Shown: positions 7,901 through 16,118, numbered from the stretch's first letter. The stretch is DNA of 18,558 nt from a bacterium (GCA_015494485.1 WGBF01000121.1:1-18558); one strand, 5' to 3'. Notes: generated from the sequence alone by a model not told the origin. Numbers and translations: made by a program.

Positions 7901-7941
7901 TACACTGTTCAGGATAACGCAATAAAAAGGCGATAAATTAA

Positions 7942-7960
7942 AAATAATTCAGAATTATTT
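7942..7960. promoter_or_regulatory. AT-rich palindrome upstream of the ilv promoter
   Basis: AAATAATTC-A-GAATTATTT is a perfect 9+1+9 inverted repeat centred about 86 bp before the predicted ilv start. It has the size and symmetry of a dimeric regulator site. It could also be a weak part of the tkt 3' end. No known operator is recognised. Confidence 0.35.
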
Positions 7961-8000
7961 CATTATTCAAACACGTTTATGCAATTCGAATGGAATCCGA

Positions 8001-8072
8001 TGCCCGAATTCGGGCACATCGTTTTCCTCAAATCCCCTCAAATGGATGCAGTACCTGCTTCAGGAAAACGAT
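8001..8072. repeat. Inverted repeats in the tkt-ilv intergenic region
   Basis: TGCCCGAATTCGGGCA (8001-8016) is a perfect 16-bp palindrome. ATCGTTTTCCT (8018-8028) and AGGAAAACGAT (8062-8072) are perfect 11-bp arms around a 33-nt loop that itself contains GCAG-TAC-CTGC (8048-8058). AGTACCTGCT recurs at 8050-8059 and 8139-8148. All lie 3' of tkt. There is no T-run after the hairpins, so they are not a standard intrinsic terminator; a processed or protective tkt 3' end is possible. The rest of 7961-8177 shows no gene. Confidence 0.5.
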
Positions 8073-8177
8073 TTTCCCAATTGTGAAAGCCTCCGAAAAG
8101 CACGGCAATGCCCCTCCGCATTCTGCGACCTCTCAGAGAGTACCTGCTGCATTCCACGGAAAGAACACACCGGAACG

Positions 8178-10172
8178 TTACCAGCGCAACCGCTGGCGAA
8201 TGGCTTTTTCCACCGCTTCCGGCGTAAAGCCGAACTTTTCGGCAATCACCTTCATGGGTGCCGACGCCCCAAAGCGATTCACCCCAAGAATCAGGCCATT
8301 AGTTCCCACATAGCGCTCCCATCCCATGGGACTGGCTGCTTCAATGGCGACGCGGAGGCCTGCTTCTTCCGGAAGAACGGTCTGCCGGTATTCCGCATCC
8401 TGTTCTTCAAACAGTTCCCAGCTGGGCATGGCCACCACCCGCACACTGAGGTCGGACAAACGTTTGGCCGCTTCCAGCGCCAGGGAAACTTCCGACCCCG
8501 TGGCAACAATAAGCACGTCAATGGGGTTGCCGCTCTCCTTCTGAATGATGTATCCACCGCGTCGCAAATTTTCGGCAGAGGGCAATGCCGTTCGGTCCAG
8601 CACCGGCAATTTCTGACGGGTCAGGGCCAGGATGGTGGGACGGTGCTCCTGCTCCATGGCTACCTGCATGGCCACCGGCACTTCTGTGGCATCGGACGGG
8701 CGAATTACCAGCACGTTGGGGATTGCCCGCAGGGAGGCCAGGTGCTCCACCGGCTGGTGGGTGGGGCCATCTTCCCCCAGGAAAATGGAATCGTGGGTAA
8801 ATACGTGCAATACCGGAAGCTTTTGCAGCGCGGAAAGACGAATTGCGGCCCGCTCGTAATCGCTGAACACCAGAAAGGTCGCCCCAAAGGGACGAATGCC
8901 GCCGTGCAGAGCCATTCCGTTCAACATGGCGCCCATGGGGAACTCCCGCACCCCAAACACCAGATTGCGCCCCCGGGGATTTTCCCGGGTAAAATCGCCC
9001 ACCTTTTCCATAAAGGCACGGGTGTTGTTGGAAGGCTCCAGATCCGCTGATCCGCCCACCAGGTGGGGAATTTCCTCCGCCCAGGCAGCCAGGGTTTTGC
9101 CAAAGGCACTGCGGGTTGCCACAGCTTCCCCGGGAGTAAAGGCGGGTATTGGCAGTTGCTTTACCCAATCCTGATGAAACAGCTTATGCCAGATCTCCCG
9201 AAATGCCGCATCCTGTTGCCGTTCCCGGAGCCGCTGTTGCCAGGCGGCTTCCTGCGCGCGCAGGGCATCAAAACGCTGCCGAAAATGGTCCAGCACATCA
9301 TCCGGGAGGTAAAATGACTCATCCGGAGGCAAGCCCAGTTTTTCTTTGGTGCAGCGAATTTCCTCTTCCGGCAAAGGAGCACCGTGCGTTTCGGCATTGC
9401 CTTCCATGGTGCAGCTACCTTTGGCAATGACGGTATGGCTTAAAATCAACGTGGGCTGTTCCAGATTTTTCCGCGCTGTTTCCACCGCCTGGCGAATGGC
9501 ATTATGGTCATGACCGTCAATTTCCAATACCTGCCAGCGGAAGCCTTCAAAAACCTTTTTGTAATCGGTGCTGTCTGCCCGGTGGGTGGAGCCGGAAATC
9601 TGAATTTCGTTGTAATCATACAACACAATCAACTTGCCCAATCCCAGGTGCCCCGCCAGCGCTGCGCTGCCCAATCCAATGGGCTCCTGAAAATCCCCAT
9701 CGGATGCCAGCACGTAGGTGAAATGGTCCACTACAGCCGCCCCCAGATGGGCATTCAACATGCGCTCTGCCACTGCCATGCCGGTTGCCATACCAACGCC
9801 CTGGCCCAGAGGACCGGTGGTTGCTTCCACCCCCGGCGCCAGCTCATGCTCCGGGTGGCCGGGCGTACGGCTTCCCCACTGGCGAAACTGCTTCAGGTCG
9901 TCCAGGGACAAATACCCCACAAAGGTTAACAGGGAATACAGCAACATGGAGGCATGACCGGCGGAAAGCACAAACCGGTCACGATTGAACCAATCCGGAT
10001 TGTCCGGACTGTAGGTTAAAAATTCCTTGTAAAGAATATACCCCATATCCGCCATCCCCATGGCACCGCCGGGATGACCGGAATTGGCTTTTCGGGTGGC
10101 GTCCATAATCAATCCTTTAATCACCGCTACCGCCCGTTGGTCCAGGTTCTGTGATTGTTGCCTTGCTGCCAT
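8178..10172 (-). CDS. tkt: Transketolase
   Basis: Thiamine diphosphate enzyme of the non-oxidative pentose phosphate pathway that moves two-carbon units between sugar phosphates. I choose the ATG at 10172, giving 664 residues, because AGGAG lies 8 nt upstream. The ATG at 10196 would add 8 residues and has no ribosome site. Seen: ANSGHPGGAMGMADMGY near the N-terminus, the ThDP motif SDGDFQEP running to LYDYNEIQISG, and the C-terminal pyrimidine-domain motif HDSIFLGEDGPTHQPVEHL. The QEP variant in place of the usual MEG resembles a transketolase subgroup found in Bacteroidota-like bacteria (from memory). It is transcribed towards the ilv operon, which has its own promoter 280 bp on. Confidence 0.95.
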   Translation of the reverse strand: MAARQQSQNLDQRAVAVIKGLIMDATRKANSGHPGGAMGMADMGYILYKEFLTYSPDNPDWFNRDRFVLSAGHASMLLYSLLTFVGYLSLDDLKQFRQWGSRTPGHPEHELAPGVEATTGPLGQGVGMATGMAVAERMLNAHLGAAVVDHFTYVLASDGDFQEPIGLGSAALAGHLGLGKLIVLYDYNEIQISGSTHRADSTDYKKVFEGFRWQVLEIDGHDHNAIRQAVETARKNLEQPTLILSHTVIAKGSCTMEGNAETHGAPLPEEEIRCTKEKLGLPPDESFYLPDDVLDHFRQRFDALRAQEAAWQQRLRERQQDAAFREIWHKLFHQDWVKQLPIPAFTPGEAVATRSAFGKTLAAWAEEIPHLVGGSADLEPSNNTRAFMEKVGDFTRENPRGRNLVFGVREFPMGAMLNGMALHGGIRPFGATFLVFSDYERAAIRLSALQKLPVLHVFTHDSIFLGEDGPTHQPVEHLASLRAIPNVLVIRPSDATEVPVAMQVAMEQEHRPTILALTRQKLPVLDRTALPSAENLRRGGYIIQKESGNPIDVLIVATGSEVSLALEAAKRLSDLSVRVVAMPSWELFEEQDAEYRQTVLPEEAGLRVAIEAASPMGWERYVGTNGLILGVNRFGASAPMKVIAEKFGFTPEAVEKAIRQRLRW

Positions 10173-10212
10173 TGACGTGTCTCCTATGTTTTCCATTTTG
10201 TGAAAGGGTGTT

Positions 10213-10242
10213 AAGATACCATGAAACAGGGGAGTAAATCAA
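10213..10242 (-). promoter_or_regulatory. Candidate tkt promoter
   Basis: TTGATT (10242-10237), 18-bp spacer, TATCTT (10218-10213). This predicts a start near 10206, about 34 nt before the chosen tkt ATG. Each box matches the sigma-70 consensus at four of six positions, so it is plausible but not strong. I could not find a convincing plus-strand promoter for the divergent gene in 10197-10335. Confidence 0.4.
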
Positions 10243-10335
10243 TTACCGTAAAAAAACAGTCTGTTACCCGGATTGTAACTTTGCCACCCCATCCCCATCC
10301 AAATTTCCTTACAGGCCAATCAAAAGGAGATTACG

Positions 10336-11748
10336 GTGATTTTACGCCAATTTTATATAGATGGCCCCGGCTGCTTATCCTACCTGGTGGGTTGCGAACA
10401 TCACGGCCTGGCGATGGTCGTGGACCCTGACCGCCACGTGGACAAATACCTGGAGCTGGCGGAAAAGCTGGATCTGGAAATTATTGGAGTGGTGGATACC
10501 CACCTGCATACGGACCACGTTTCCGGGAACACGGAACTGGCGGACGTTACCGGAGCGGAAATTTTCCTACCGGAAGCCGCAGAGGCAACGCTGGAACATT
10601 CCACGCTGGCTGCTGGGGATGTGCTGGAAATCGGGAACGTCCGTCTAACGGTACTCCCCACCCCCGGACACACTCCGGAAAGTATCAGCCTGGTGGTGTG
10701 GGATGTTACCCGTGGTGAGGAGCCCTTTGCCGTTCTGACCGGGGATACGTTGCGGGTCGGCGATGTGGGGCGTCCGGATGCCTCGCACCCGGCAGAGCTG
10801 GAAGGGCTGGCCCGTCAATTGTACCACAGCGTGTTTCACACCCTTGCGGAGTTGCCCGATTCCACCATCGTGTATCCGGGACATGCTACCGGCGGGAGTT
10901 GCGGCAAAGGAGGCGGGAGCATCCGCCTTTCGACCATTGGGTACGAAAAGCGCACCAGCCCCATCTTTTCTCTGCGGGACGAAGCGGCCTTTGTGGAATT
11001 TGTAACCACTCAGCTTCCGGAGCGTCCGGCCAACCACGACCGATTGCGGGAGCTCAACCGACGCGGTGCCCCCATTGTTGGGGTGGTGGAACCGGAGCCC
11101 CTGCCTCTGCAGGATGCAGTACATTACCTGGCGCGGGGTGCCGCCCTGGTGGATACCCGGCCCAAGGCCGCTTTTAAAGAAAAACATCCCCACGGTGCCG
11201 TGCATCTGGAACTGGGGCCCACCATCAGCAAACGGGCTGGCTACGTGTTTTATCCGGAAGAAACGATTGTGCTGTTGCTGGATTCGCCGGAGGATTACGA
11301 AACCGCCTTCTGGGAACTGGCTCGTGTGGGGTACGACAACATTGTGGGATACCTGGAAGGGGGAATGCGCACGTGGGAAGCAGCCGGGTTCCCGGTTGCA
11401 GCGGGTGACGTGGAAGATGTGAGCCCCAAAACCGCCTATGAGATTGTACAAAATGGCAGTCACGCCCAATTTATTGACGTTCGGGAACGGTGGGAATACC
11501 GCCAGGCCCATCCGCCGGGTATTACGCTAATTCCCCTGGGCGAACTCCCGTCCCGCCTGAACGAACTGGATCCCGACCGGCCGGTGGTCATTATTTGCAA
11601 CAGTGGCAACCGGAGTCAGACCGCTGCCGGCATTCTGGGGCAGAATGGCTTTCGGAAGGTGTACAATGTTCTGGACGGGATTGTTGGGTGGATGCAACAG
11701 GGCTTGCCGGTAGAACAGGGGGATTCGTTGCAGCGCGGAAATCCCTGA
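10336..11748 (+). CDS. Persulfide dioxygenase-rhodanese fusion, CstB-like
   Basis: 470 residues with a GTG start and AAAGGAGA upstream. Residues 1-245 form a metallo-beta-lactamase fold with THLHTDH (His56, His58, Asp60, His61), His112, Asp137 and His183, plus GDVGRPD, as in ETHE1/persulfide dioxygenases. Residues about 255-355 form a rhodanese-like domain without the catalytic Cys (LLLDSPED). Residues about 362-460 form an active-type rhodanese with CNSGNRS (Cys421). This order matches staphylococcal CstB, a non-haem iron persulfide dioxygenase and sulfurtransferase that produces thiosulfate. Expected role: detoxifying or oxidising low-molecular-weight persulfides and sulfide in the cytoplasm. 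No sulfide sensor or quinone reductase gene is adjacent. Confidence 0.85.
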   Translation: MILRQFYIDGPGCLSYLVGCEHHGLAMVVDPDRHVDKYLELAEKLDLEIIGVVDTHLHTDHVSGNTELADVTGAEIFLPEAAEATLEHSTLAAGDVLEIGNVRLTVLPTPGHTPESISLVVWDVTRGEEPFAVLTGDTLRVGDVGRPDASHPAELEGLARQLYHSVFHTLAELPDSTIVYPGHATGGSCGKGGGSIRLSTIGYEKRTSPIFSLRDEAAFVEFVTTQLPERPANHDRLRELNRRGAPIVGVVEPEPLPLQDAVHYLARGAALVDTRPKAAFKEKHPHGAVHLELGPTISKRAGYVFYPEETIVLLLDSPEDYETAFWELARVGYDNIVGYLEGGMRTWEAAGFPVAAGDVEDVSPKTAYEIVQNGSHAQFIDVRERWEYRQAHPPGITLIPLGELPSRLNELDPDRPVVIICNSGNRSQTAAGILGQNGFRKVYNVLDGIVGWMQQGLPVEQGDSLQRGNP

Positions 11749-11783
11749 ACGCCGTCGTTTTGAAAACCCGGCCACAGGGCAAC

Positions 11784-11821
11784 AAAAAAACCCAAAGGCT
11801 CCATCAGAAACCTTTGGGTTT
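11784..11821 (-). terminator. Intrinsic terminator between convergent genes
   Basis: AAACCCAAAGG (11788-11798) and CCTTTGGGTTT (11811-11821) form an 11-bp stem with a 12-nt loop. Read on the minus strand it ends in seven T, an excellent terminator for the 60-residue gene. On the plus strand only TTT follows, so it would stop the rhodanese gene less efficiently. Confidence 0.85.
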
Positions 11822-11843
11822 GAATCGGGGTTGTTCCAGGGAC

Positions 11844-12026
11844 TTACATATACATATCCACCAGCGCACTGGTGAGTTTGTCCTTATTGCCAGCGACCTG
11901 CTGTTCGATGGACAGGCGAATCATTTTATTGGCCATGTCCTGATTCACTTGCTGCGCCGTTTGAATCACGCGCATCATCTCCGCATTTTGCTGAACAACC
12001 CGATTGGCGGCATCTCCGACGTGCAT
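11844..12026 (-). CDS. Small helical protein of unknown function
   Basis: 60 residues, ATG at 12026 with a strong ribosome site (AAGGAG, 5 nt spacer), followed by an intrinsic terminator; these signals support a real gene. The sequence runs from MHVGDAANRVVQQNAEMM to LTSALVDMYM. It is rich in Gln, Met, Ala and charged residues, with no cysteine, no membrane segment and no signal peptide; it reads as one or two amphipathic helices. It has some flavour of the short YjfB-type motility proteins, but I cannot claim homology. It lies downstream of the AAA+ ATPase on the same strand, 57 bp away, with a possible own promoter (TTGCGC, 17 bp, TAAAAT). Confidence 0.6.
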   Translation of the reverse strand: MHVGDAANRVVQQNAEMMRVIQTAQQVNQDMANKMIRLSIEQQVAGNKDKLTSALVDMYM

Positions 12027-12083
12027 GTCGTCTCCTTCCCTGGATTTTATGATAAGGGTATTATCGGCGCAATAACGAAATTT

Positions 12084-13349
12084 TTAATTGGGAAAAGACA
12101 GTTCATGTCCCTCTAAACCGGCTTTTTTCCAGGAAGGAATGTGCATATAAATTTCCCAGGGATACAGGCACATTGATTTTTGAGAAACCGGGGGAATTTC
12201 CAGACAAATTCCGTAAGCATCTGCCGGGTATTTTTCACGAAAGTACTGCAACACCCGGGGCTTTAGTTGCGCAGCGTTTCGTTTCACCTCTAATGCCACC
12301 AGACGATCCGGCAGTTCCAGAATAAAATCAATTTCTTTCTTATCTTTTGTTCGCCAGAAATGCACGAAATGGCTAAAGGAATTTTTAACCAATTCCGAAA
12401 AGAAGGCCGTTTCAAACGCCGGCCCCAGAACCGCATCGGGAACAGTATTTAAATGCAGAATATGCATCAACCCCGTATCCAGTAAAAAGATTTTCGGCCG
12501 TTTAAACAGCTCTTTTCGCAAGTTCCGGCTAAAGGGCGATACCCGGCGGATAACATACGTATTTTCCAGAATAAACAAATACTCTTCCAGGGTGGGTTTA
12601 GAAATTCCCGTCGTTACAGACAGTTCATTCACATTTAACAATGACGCGCTTTGTTGGGCCAACACCCGGAGCAACCGATTAAACTTGTCGATATTCCGAA
12701 TATCGGCTAAATCGCGAATGTCCGCTTTTAAATACGTATCCACAATCTGGCGCAAATACATCTCTTTTTTGTCTTTTTCCGCTGTAAGGACGATTTTCGG
12801 ATACCCCCCAAAACGCACATATTCCGCAAACAACTGTTGCAATTGTCGAATAAACACAGGTGTTTCAATCGGTTTGCTCACATCGAAAGATTGTTCTTTG
12901 AAAACTAGAAATTCCTGAAAACTTAGGGGATACAGTTCAAAGGTGACGGTTCGCCCCACCAGACTATCTTTAAATTTTTTCCGAATGGCAAACGTGGAAC
13001 TTCCGGTGACAATCAATTTGATTTCCGGATGGTGGTCGTATATCAGCTTTAAGAAAGAGGACGGATTTTGCAGTAATTGAATTTCATCCAGAAACACCAG
13101 GGTTCGGGGAGACTGAAGGTAATTCCCCTCTTTCAAAAATTGCAGAAAAGCATCCACGCCGGCATCACAGATTTCCCGGTATTTAAAATCTTCCAGGTCA
13201 AAATATACCGGATTTTGAACCGATTGCATTAATAATTTCAGCAACGTGGATTTTCCGGTCTGGCGGGCACCAAGAATTACCACCACATCCCGCGTGGACA
13301 GGAATTTTTGAATTTCTGGTAAAATGGCGCGTGGATAGATTTTTTCCAT
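12084..13349 (-). CDS. AAA+ ATPase with DUF4143 C-terminal domain
   Basis: I prefer the ATG at 13349, giving 421 residues that begin MEKIYPRAILPEIQKFL as the family does. The TTG at 13388 would add 13 residues encoded by the upstream repeat. Seen: Walker A GARQTGKST, Walker B TLVFLDEIQLL, sensor motif LIVTGSST, then LYPLSFQEFL, which opens the DUF4143 part. Near the C-terminus are IDFILE and ALEVK, the pattern of a PD-(D/E)xK nuclease-like domain. Members are common in accessory DNA, but their cellular role is poorly known. The gene is visibly AT-richer than the ilv, tkt and E1 genes. No clear ribosome site is seen; a TTGACT-17-TAATTT promoter (13388-13360) would give a nearly leaderless message. 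Confidence 0.8.
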   Translation of the reverse strand: MEKIYPRAILPEIQKFLSTRDVVVILGARQTGKSTLLKLLMQSVQNPVYFDLEDFKYREICDAGVDAFLQFLKEGNYLQSPRTLVFLDEIQLLQNPSSFLKLIYDHHPEIKLIVTGSSTFAIRKKFKDSLVGRTVTFELYPLSFQEFLVFKEQSFDVSKPIETPVFIRQLQQLFAEYVRFGGYPKIVLTAEKDKKEMYLRQIVDTYLKADIRDLADIRNIDKFNRLLRVLAQQSASLLNVNELSVTTGISKPTLEEYLFILENTYVIRRVSPFSRNLRKELFKRPKIFLLDTGLMHILHLNTVPDAVLGPAFETAFFSELVKNSFSHFVHFWRTKDKKEIDFILELPDRLVALEVKRNAAQLKPRVLQYFREKYPADAYGICLEIPPVSQKSMCLYPWEIYMHIPSWKKAGLEGHELSFPN

Positions 13350-13373
13350 TTTTGGACGAAAATTAAAGCAAAT

Positions 13374-13433
13374 TTTACTATAAGTCAAACTTTTTTTAAA
13401 CCATACTTTACTAAAAGTCCAACTTTTAGTAAA
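13374..13433. repeat. Two tandem palindromic repeats before the AAA+ ATPase
   Basis: Two 27-bp units (13374-13400 and 13407-13433) are identical at 23 of 27 positions with a 33-bp period, about three helical turns. The second is a perfect inverted repeat, TTTACTAAAAGT-CCA-ACTTTTAGTAAA. The first is degenerate in its right arm. They sit directly upstream of the ATPase ATG and overlap its candidate promoter, so they may be operator sites or a mobile-element-type end. Confidence 0.7.
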
Positions 13434-13554
13434 ATACTACCTTTCAAACCTTTATGACCAATGTTCTTCAACAATTTTTTGATAATTTCCGCCCTGGGGC
13501 TTATTTTCTTACAACACCTTTTATCCAGGCTAATATTTACTCTCGGAGGGAGAT

Positions 13555-14106
13555 ATGAAACGCTGGATATTCTTGGCAACATTGGTTTTCCTGGTTTCCG
13601 CGCAGGGTTCTGCCTGGGCGCAATCCAGGCCCGTGAAGCCATCACACAAATGGCGTTTTTGGGTATCGGCCACTCTTGGTTCCGGGCTAAATTCGTACCC
13701 CATTCCGTTACTTTTCGGTGGGTATTCCATATCCGCCACGTACAAGTCCTACGCCTTCAGCTATCACGTGAACAGGGTAGACGGGTTACTCGTCATTTTA
13801 AACCCCAATGAGGGCTTCCTGAACGACTTTTCTTACGAAACAAGTGGGTATATGCTCTACTTTGGAAAAGTTCACTCCTCCAAATATAGTTTTGCCCTGT
13901 TTCAGGTGGGCGTTGGGGCACTCCGCTTTCAGTTACGCGAAAGGGATTCCCTGGAAGATAAACGGGTACCTGTTGTGGGTATCCGTATGGAGAATGTGTT
14001 TCATTTATTTGTGGCGGGGCTTTCCGGCAGCATTATTGCCCGTTGGTTTCCCAACGAAGTCCAGTTGTTAGTTTCCATCCATCTTAACCTGGGCAAGCTG
14101 TGGTAA
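13555..14106 (+). CDS. Small exported protein, probable outer-membrane beta-barrel
   Basis: 183 residues, ATG with GGAGG 5 nt upstream. Residues 1-23 are a signal peptide: Lys and Arg, then IFLATLVFLVSAQGSAWA, with likely cleavage before Gln-Ser. The mature part alternates hydrophobic and polar stretches with many aromatic residues (for example YSISATYKSYAFSYHV, GYMLYFG) and ends VSIHLNLGKLW. This pattern fits an eight-strand-type outer-membrane barrel. No family is recognised. It is divergent from the ATPase and convergent with the E1 gene, with 11 bp between their ends and no visible terminator. Confidence 0.75.
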   Translation: MKRWIFLATLVFLVSAQGSAWAQSRPVKPSHKWRFWVSATLGSGLNSYPIPLLFGGYSISATYKSYAFSYHVNRVDGLLVILNPNEGFLNDFSYETSGYMLYFGKVHSSKYSFALFQVGVGALRFQLRERDSLEDKRVPVVGIRMENVFHLFVAGLSGSIIARWFPNEVQLLVSIHLNLGKLW

Positions 14107-14117
14107 ACCGGCCCGTT

Positions 14118-16118
14118 TTAGTAATTCAGCAACTGTTCGACTATCCCCGGTAAGCGGTCTTTGGGCCAGAACACGTGCTTTTCCAGCTGTTCGGAAAACG
14201 GCACCGGCGTATCCAGCGATGCCACCCGCGTTACCGGACCGTCCAGAAGTTCAAACGCCTCCTGGGCAATTGTAGCCGCAATTTCAGCACCTACCCCGCC
14301 GGTGAGGGTAGCTTCATGTAATACCAGTACTTTGTTGGTGCGCGCTACGGATTCCAGAACCAGTTCCCGGTCCCAGGGCAACAGGCTACGCAAATCCACC
14401 ACTTCAATGGACGCTCCCCGGGCGGCAAATTCATCGGCAACTTCCAGTGCCCAATGCACCCCCAGGCTATAGGTCACAATGGTCAAATCTGTACCGGCGC
14501 GCTTAACATCCCCTTTACCGATTTCAATGGTGTAGGGCTCCGTGGGCACTTCGCCCCGAAGGCTGCGATACAGGTATTTGTGTTCAAAGTACAGCACCGG
14601 ATTGGGTTCTTCAATAGCGGCCATCAGCAATCCTTTGGCATCAAAGGGAGTTGCCGGAGCCACAATTTTTAAACCTGGCACATGCAGGAACCAGGCTTCG
14701 GGGGTCTGGGAGTGAAACGGCCCACCGCTAACACCCCCGCCAAATGGCAACCGAATGGTCACATTGACCGGCGCCCCCCATCGGTAATGGGTTTTGGCCA
14801 GGTTGTTTACCACCTGATTAAATCCGCAGGTCACAAAATCGGCAAACTGCATTTCCACCACTGGCTTGTATCCCGCCAGAGCCAGCCCCAAACCGGCACC
14901 AATGGCACCGGACTCAATGATAGGGGTATTGCGCACCCGTGCTTTTCCAAATTGCTCCACAAATCCTTCGGTAACTTTAAACACCCCGCCATACTCGGCG
15001 ATGTCCTGCCCCATCAGCATCACCCGCTCGTCCGTTTCCATCTTCTGGCGCAATGCTTCGCTAATGGCATCAATGTAGCGAATGACCCGGTTGCCGCGTT
15101 CCACGGGCGTGGTGCGCACCGGTGAGGGGGCGTACACATCGGCCAGTTCCTGCTGCGGAGTACTGGTCGGGCGGGGGGCTTGCAGGGCATCCTCCAGGGC
15201 TTCCTCAATGAGGGCGGCAATGCGGGATTCCACCTCTTCCTGAAAGGCTTTTGTGAGCAGGCCGGCTTTTTTCAACACTTTTTCAAATCGGGCAATGGGG
15301 TCCCGTTTTTCCCAGTAAGCAATAAGTTCCTTTGGAACATATTTGGTACCGCTGGCTTCCTCATGCCCGCGCATGCGGAAGGTCATCGCCTCAATTAACG
15401 TGGGTCCTTCTCCCCGGCGGGCACGGTCAGCCGCCTGCTGGATGGTCGCCATTACCTCCAGCACATCGTTCCCGTCAATTTGTATTCCGGGCATGCCATA
15501 GCCGATGGCGCGGTCGGCCAGCCGTTCGCAGGCATACTGCTCGTTGGTGGGTGTTGACAAGGCATAAGCGTTATTTTCAATTAAAAAGATGACCGGCAAT
15601 TTCCACACTGCAGCCAGATTCAGTGCTTCGTGGAAATCCCCTTCGCTGGTAGCGCCGTCCCCCACAAATGCCAGTGCCACCCGGTCTTCTCCGGATAACT
15701 GAAATGCGGTTCCAAAGCCATCCGCAACCGGCAACATGGCTGCCAGGTGGGAAATCATCCCCACAATGTTGTATTCCAATGCCCCAAAATGGAAACTTCG
15801 GTCCCGCCCCTTGGTAAATCCGCCGACTTTTCCCATCAACTGGCGGAACAACCGGTGCATTTCCACCCCGCGGGTGGTAAACACCCCCAGATTGCGGTGC
15901 ATGGGCAAAATGACATCATCGGGGCGCAGGGAATACGTGGCACCGACGGCAATGGCTTCCTGCCCGATTCCGGAAAACCATTTTGACAATTTCCCCTGGC
16001 GGAGCAACTTCAACATGCGTTCTTCGATGCGCCGGGGGAGCAGCAGATAAAAGTACAATTCTTTTAATTCCTGATCGGTTAACGGTAGGGCCGATTTATG
16101 TTTTGCAGATGTTTTCAT
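14118..16118 (-). CDS. Branched-chain 2-oxoacid dehydrogenase E1, fused alpha and beta subunits
   Basis: 666 residues in one chain. Residues about 12-325 are E1alpha, with the ThDP motif GDGATSEGDFHEALN (Gly153) to ENN (183) and TFRMRGHEEASGTKY in the regulatory loop. A Pro/Ala/Thr linker (about 314-340) follows. Residues about 343-666 are E1beta, with GQDIAEYGGVFKVTEG, ESGAIGAGLGLALAG and GGGVSGGPFHSQTPEAWF. E1 decarboxylates branched 2-oxoacids (or pyruvate) and loads the lipoyl E2, giving branched acyl-CoA for catabolism or iso-fatty-acid primers. The fused form is typical of Bacteroidota and relatives. E2 and E3 genes are not present. Substrate is inferred from the family; pyruvate cannot be excluded. 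Confidence 0.88.
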   Translation of the reverse strand: MKTSAKHKSALPLTDQELKELYFYLLLPRRIEERMLKLLRQGKLSKWFSGIGQEAIAVGATYSLRPDDVILPMHRNLGVFTTRGVEMHRLFRQLMGKVGGFTKGRDRSFHFGALEYNIVGMISHLAAMLPVADGFGTAFQLSGEDRVALAFVGDGATSEGDFHEALNLAAVWKLPVIFLIENNAYALSTPTNEQYACERLADRAIGYGMPGIQIDGNDVLEVMATIQQAADRARRGEGPTLIEAMTFRMRGHEEASGTKYVPKELIAYWEKRDPIARFEKVLKKAGLLTKAFQEEVESRIAALIEEALEDALQAPRPTSTPQQELADVYAPSPVRTTPVERGNRVIRYIDAISEALRQKMETDERVMLMGQDIAEYGGVFKVTEGFVEQFGKARVRNTPIIESGAIGAGLGLALAGYKPVVEMQFADFVTCGFNQVVNNLAKTHYRWGAPVNVTIRLPFGGGVSGGPFHSQTPEAWFLHVPGLKIVAPATPFDAKGLLMAAIEEPNPVLYFEHKYLYRSLRGEVPTEPYTIEIGKGDVKRAGTDLTIVTYSLGVHWALEVADEFAARGASIEVVDLRSLLPWDRELVLESVARTNKVLVLHEATLTGGVGAEIAATIAQEAFELLDGPVTRVASLDTPVPFSEQLEKHVFWPKDRLPGIVEQLLNY

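Noticed and set aside
7634..7936. Plus-strand 100-codon frame rich in Lys and Asn
   Set aside because: It is the reverse complement of the leader peptide and attenuator; its Asn/Lys bias is the mirror of the Leu/Ile codons and A-rich terminator complement.
8046..9050. Plus-strand open frame of 334 codons across tkt and its 3' region
   Set aside because: Mostly antisense to tkt, without a ribosome site or recognisable motif.
13374..13433. CRISPR array
   Set aside because: Only two repeat units, with a 6-bp gap and no spacers; each unit is itself a palindrome.
13385..13645. Minus-strand 86-codon frame upstream of the ATPase
   Set aside because: It reads through the palindromic repeats and the opposite strand of the beta-barrel gene signal peptide; no ribosome site or family.
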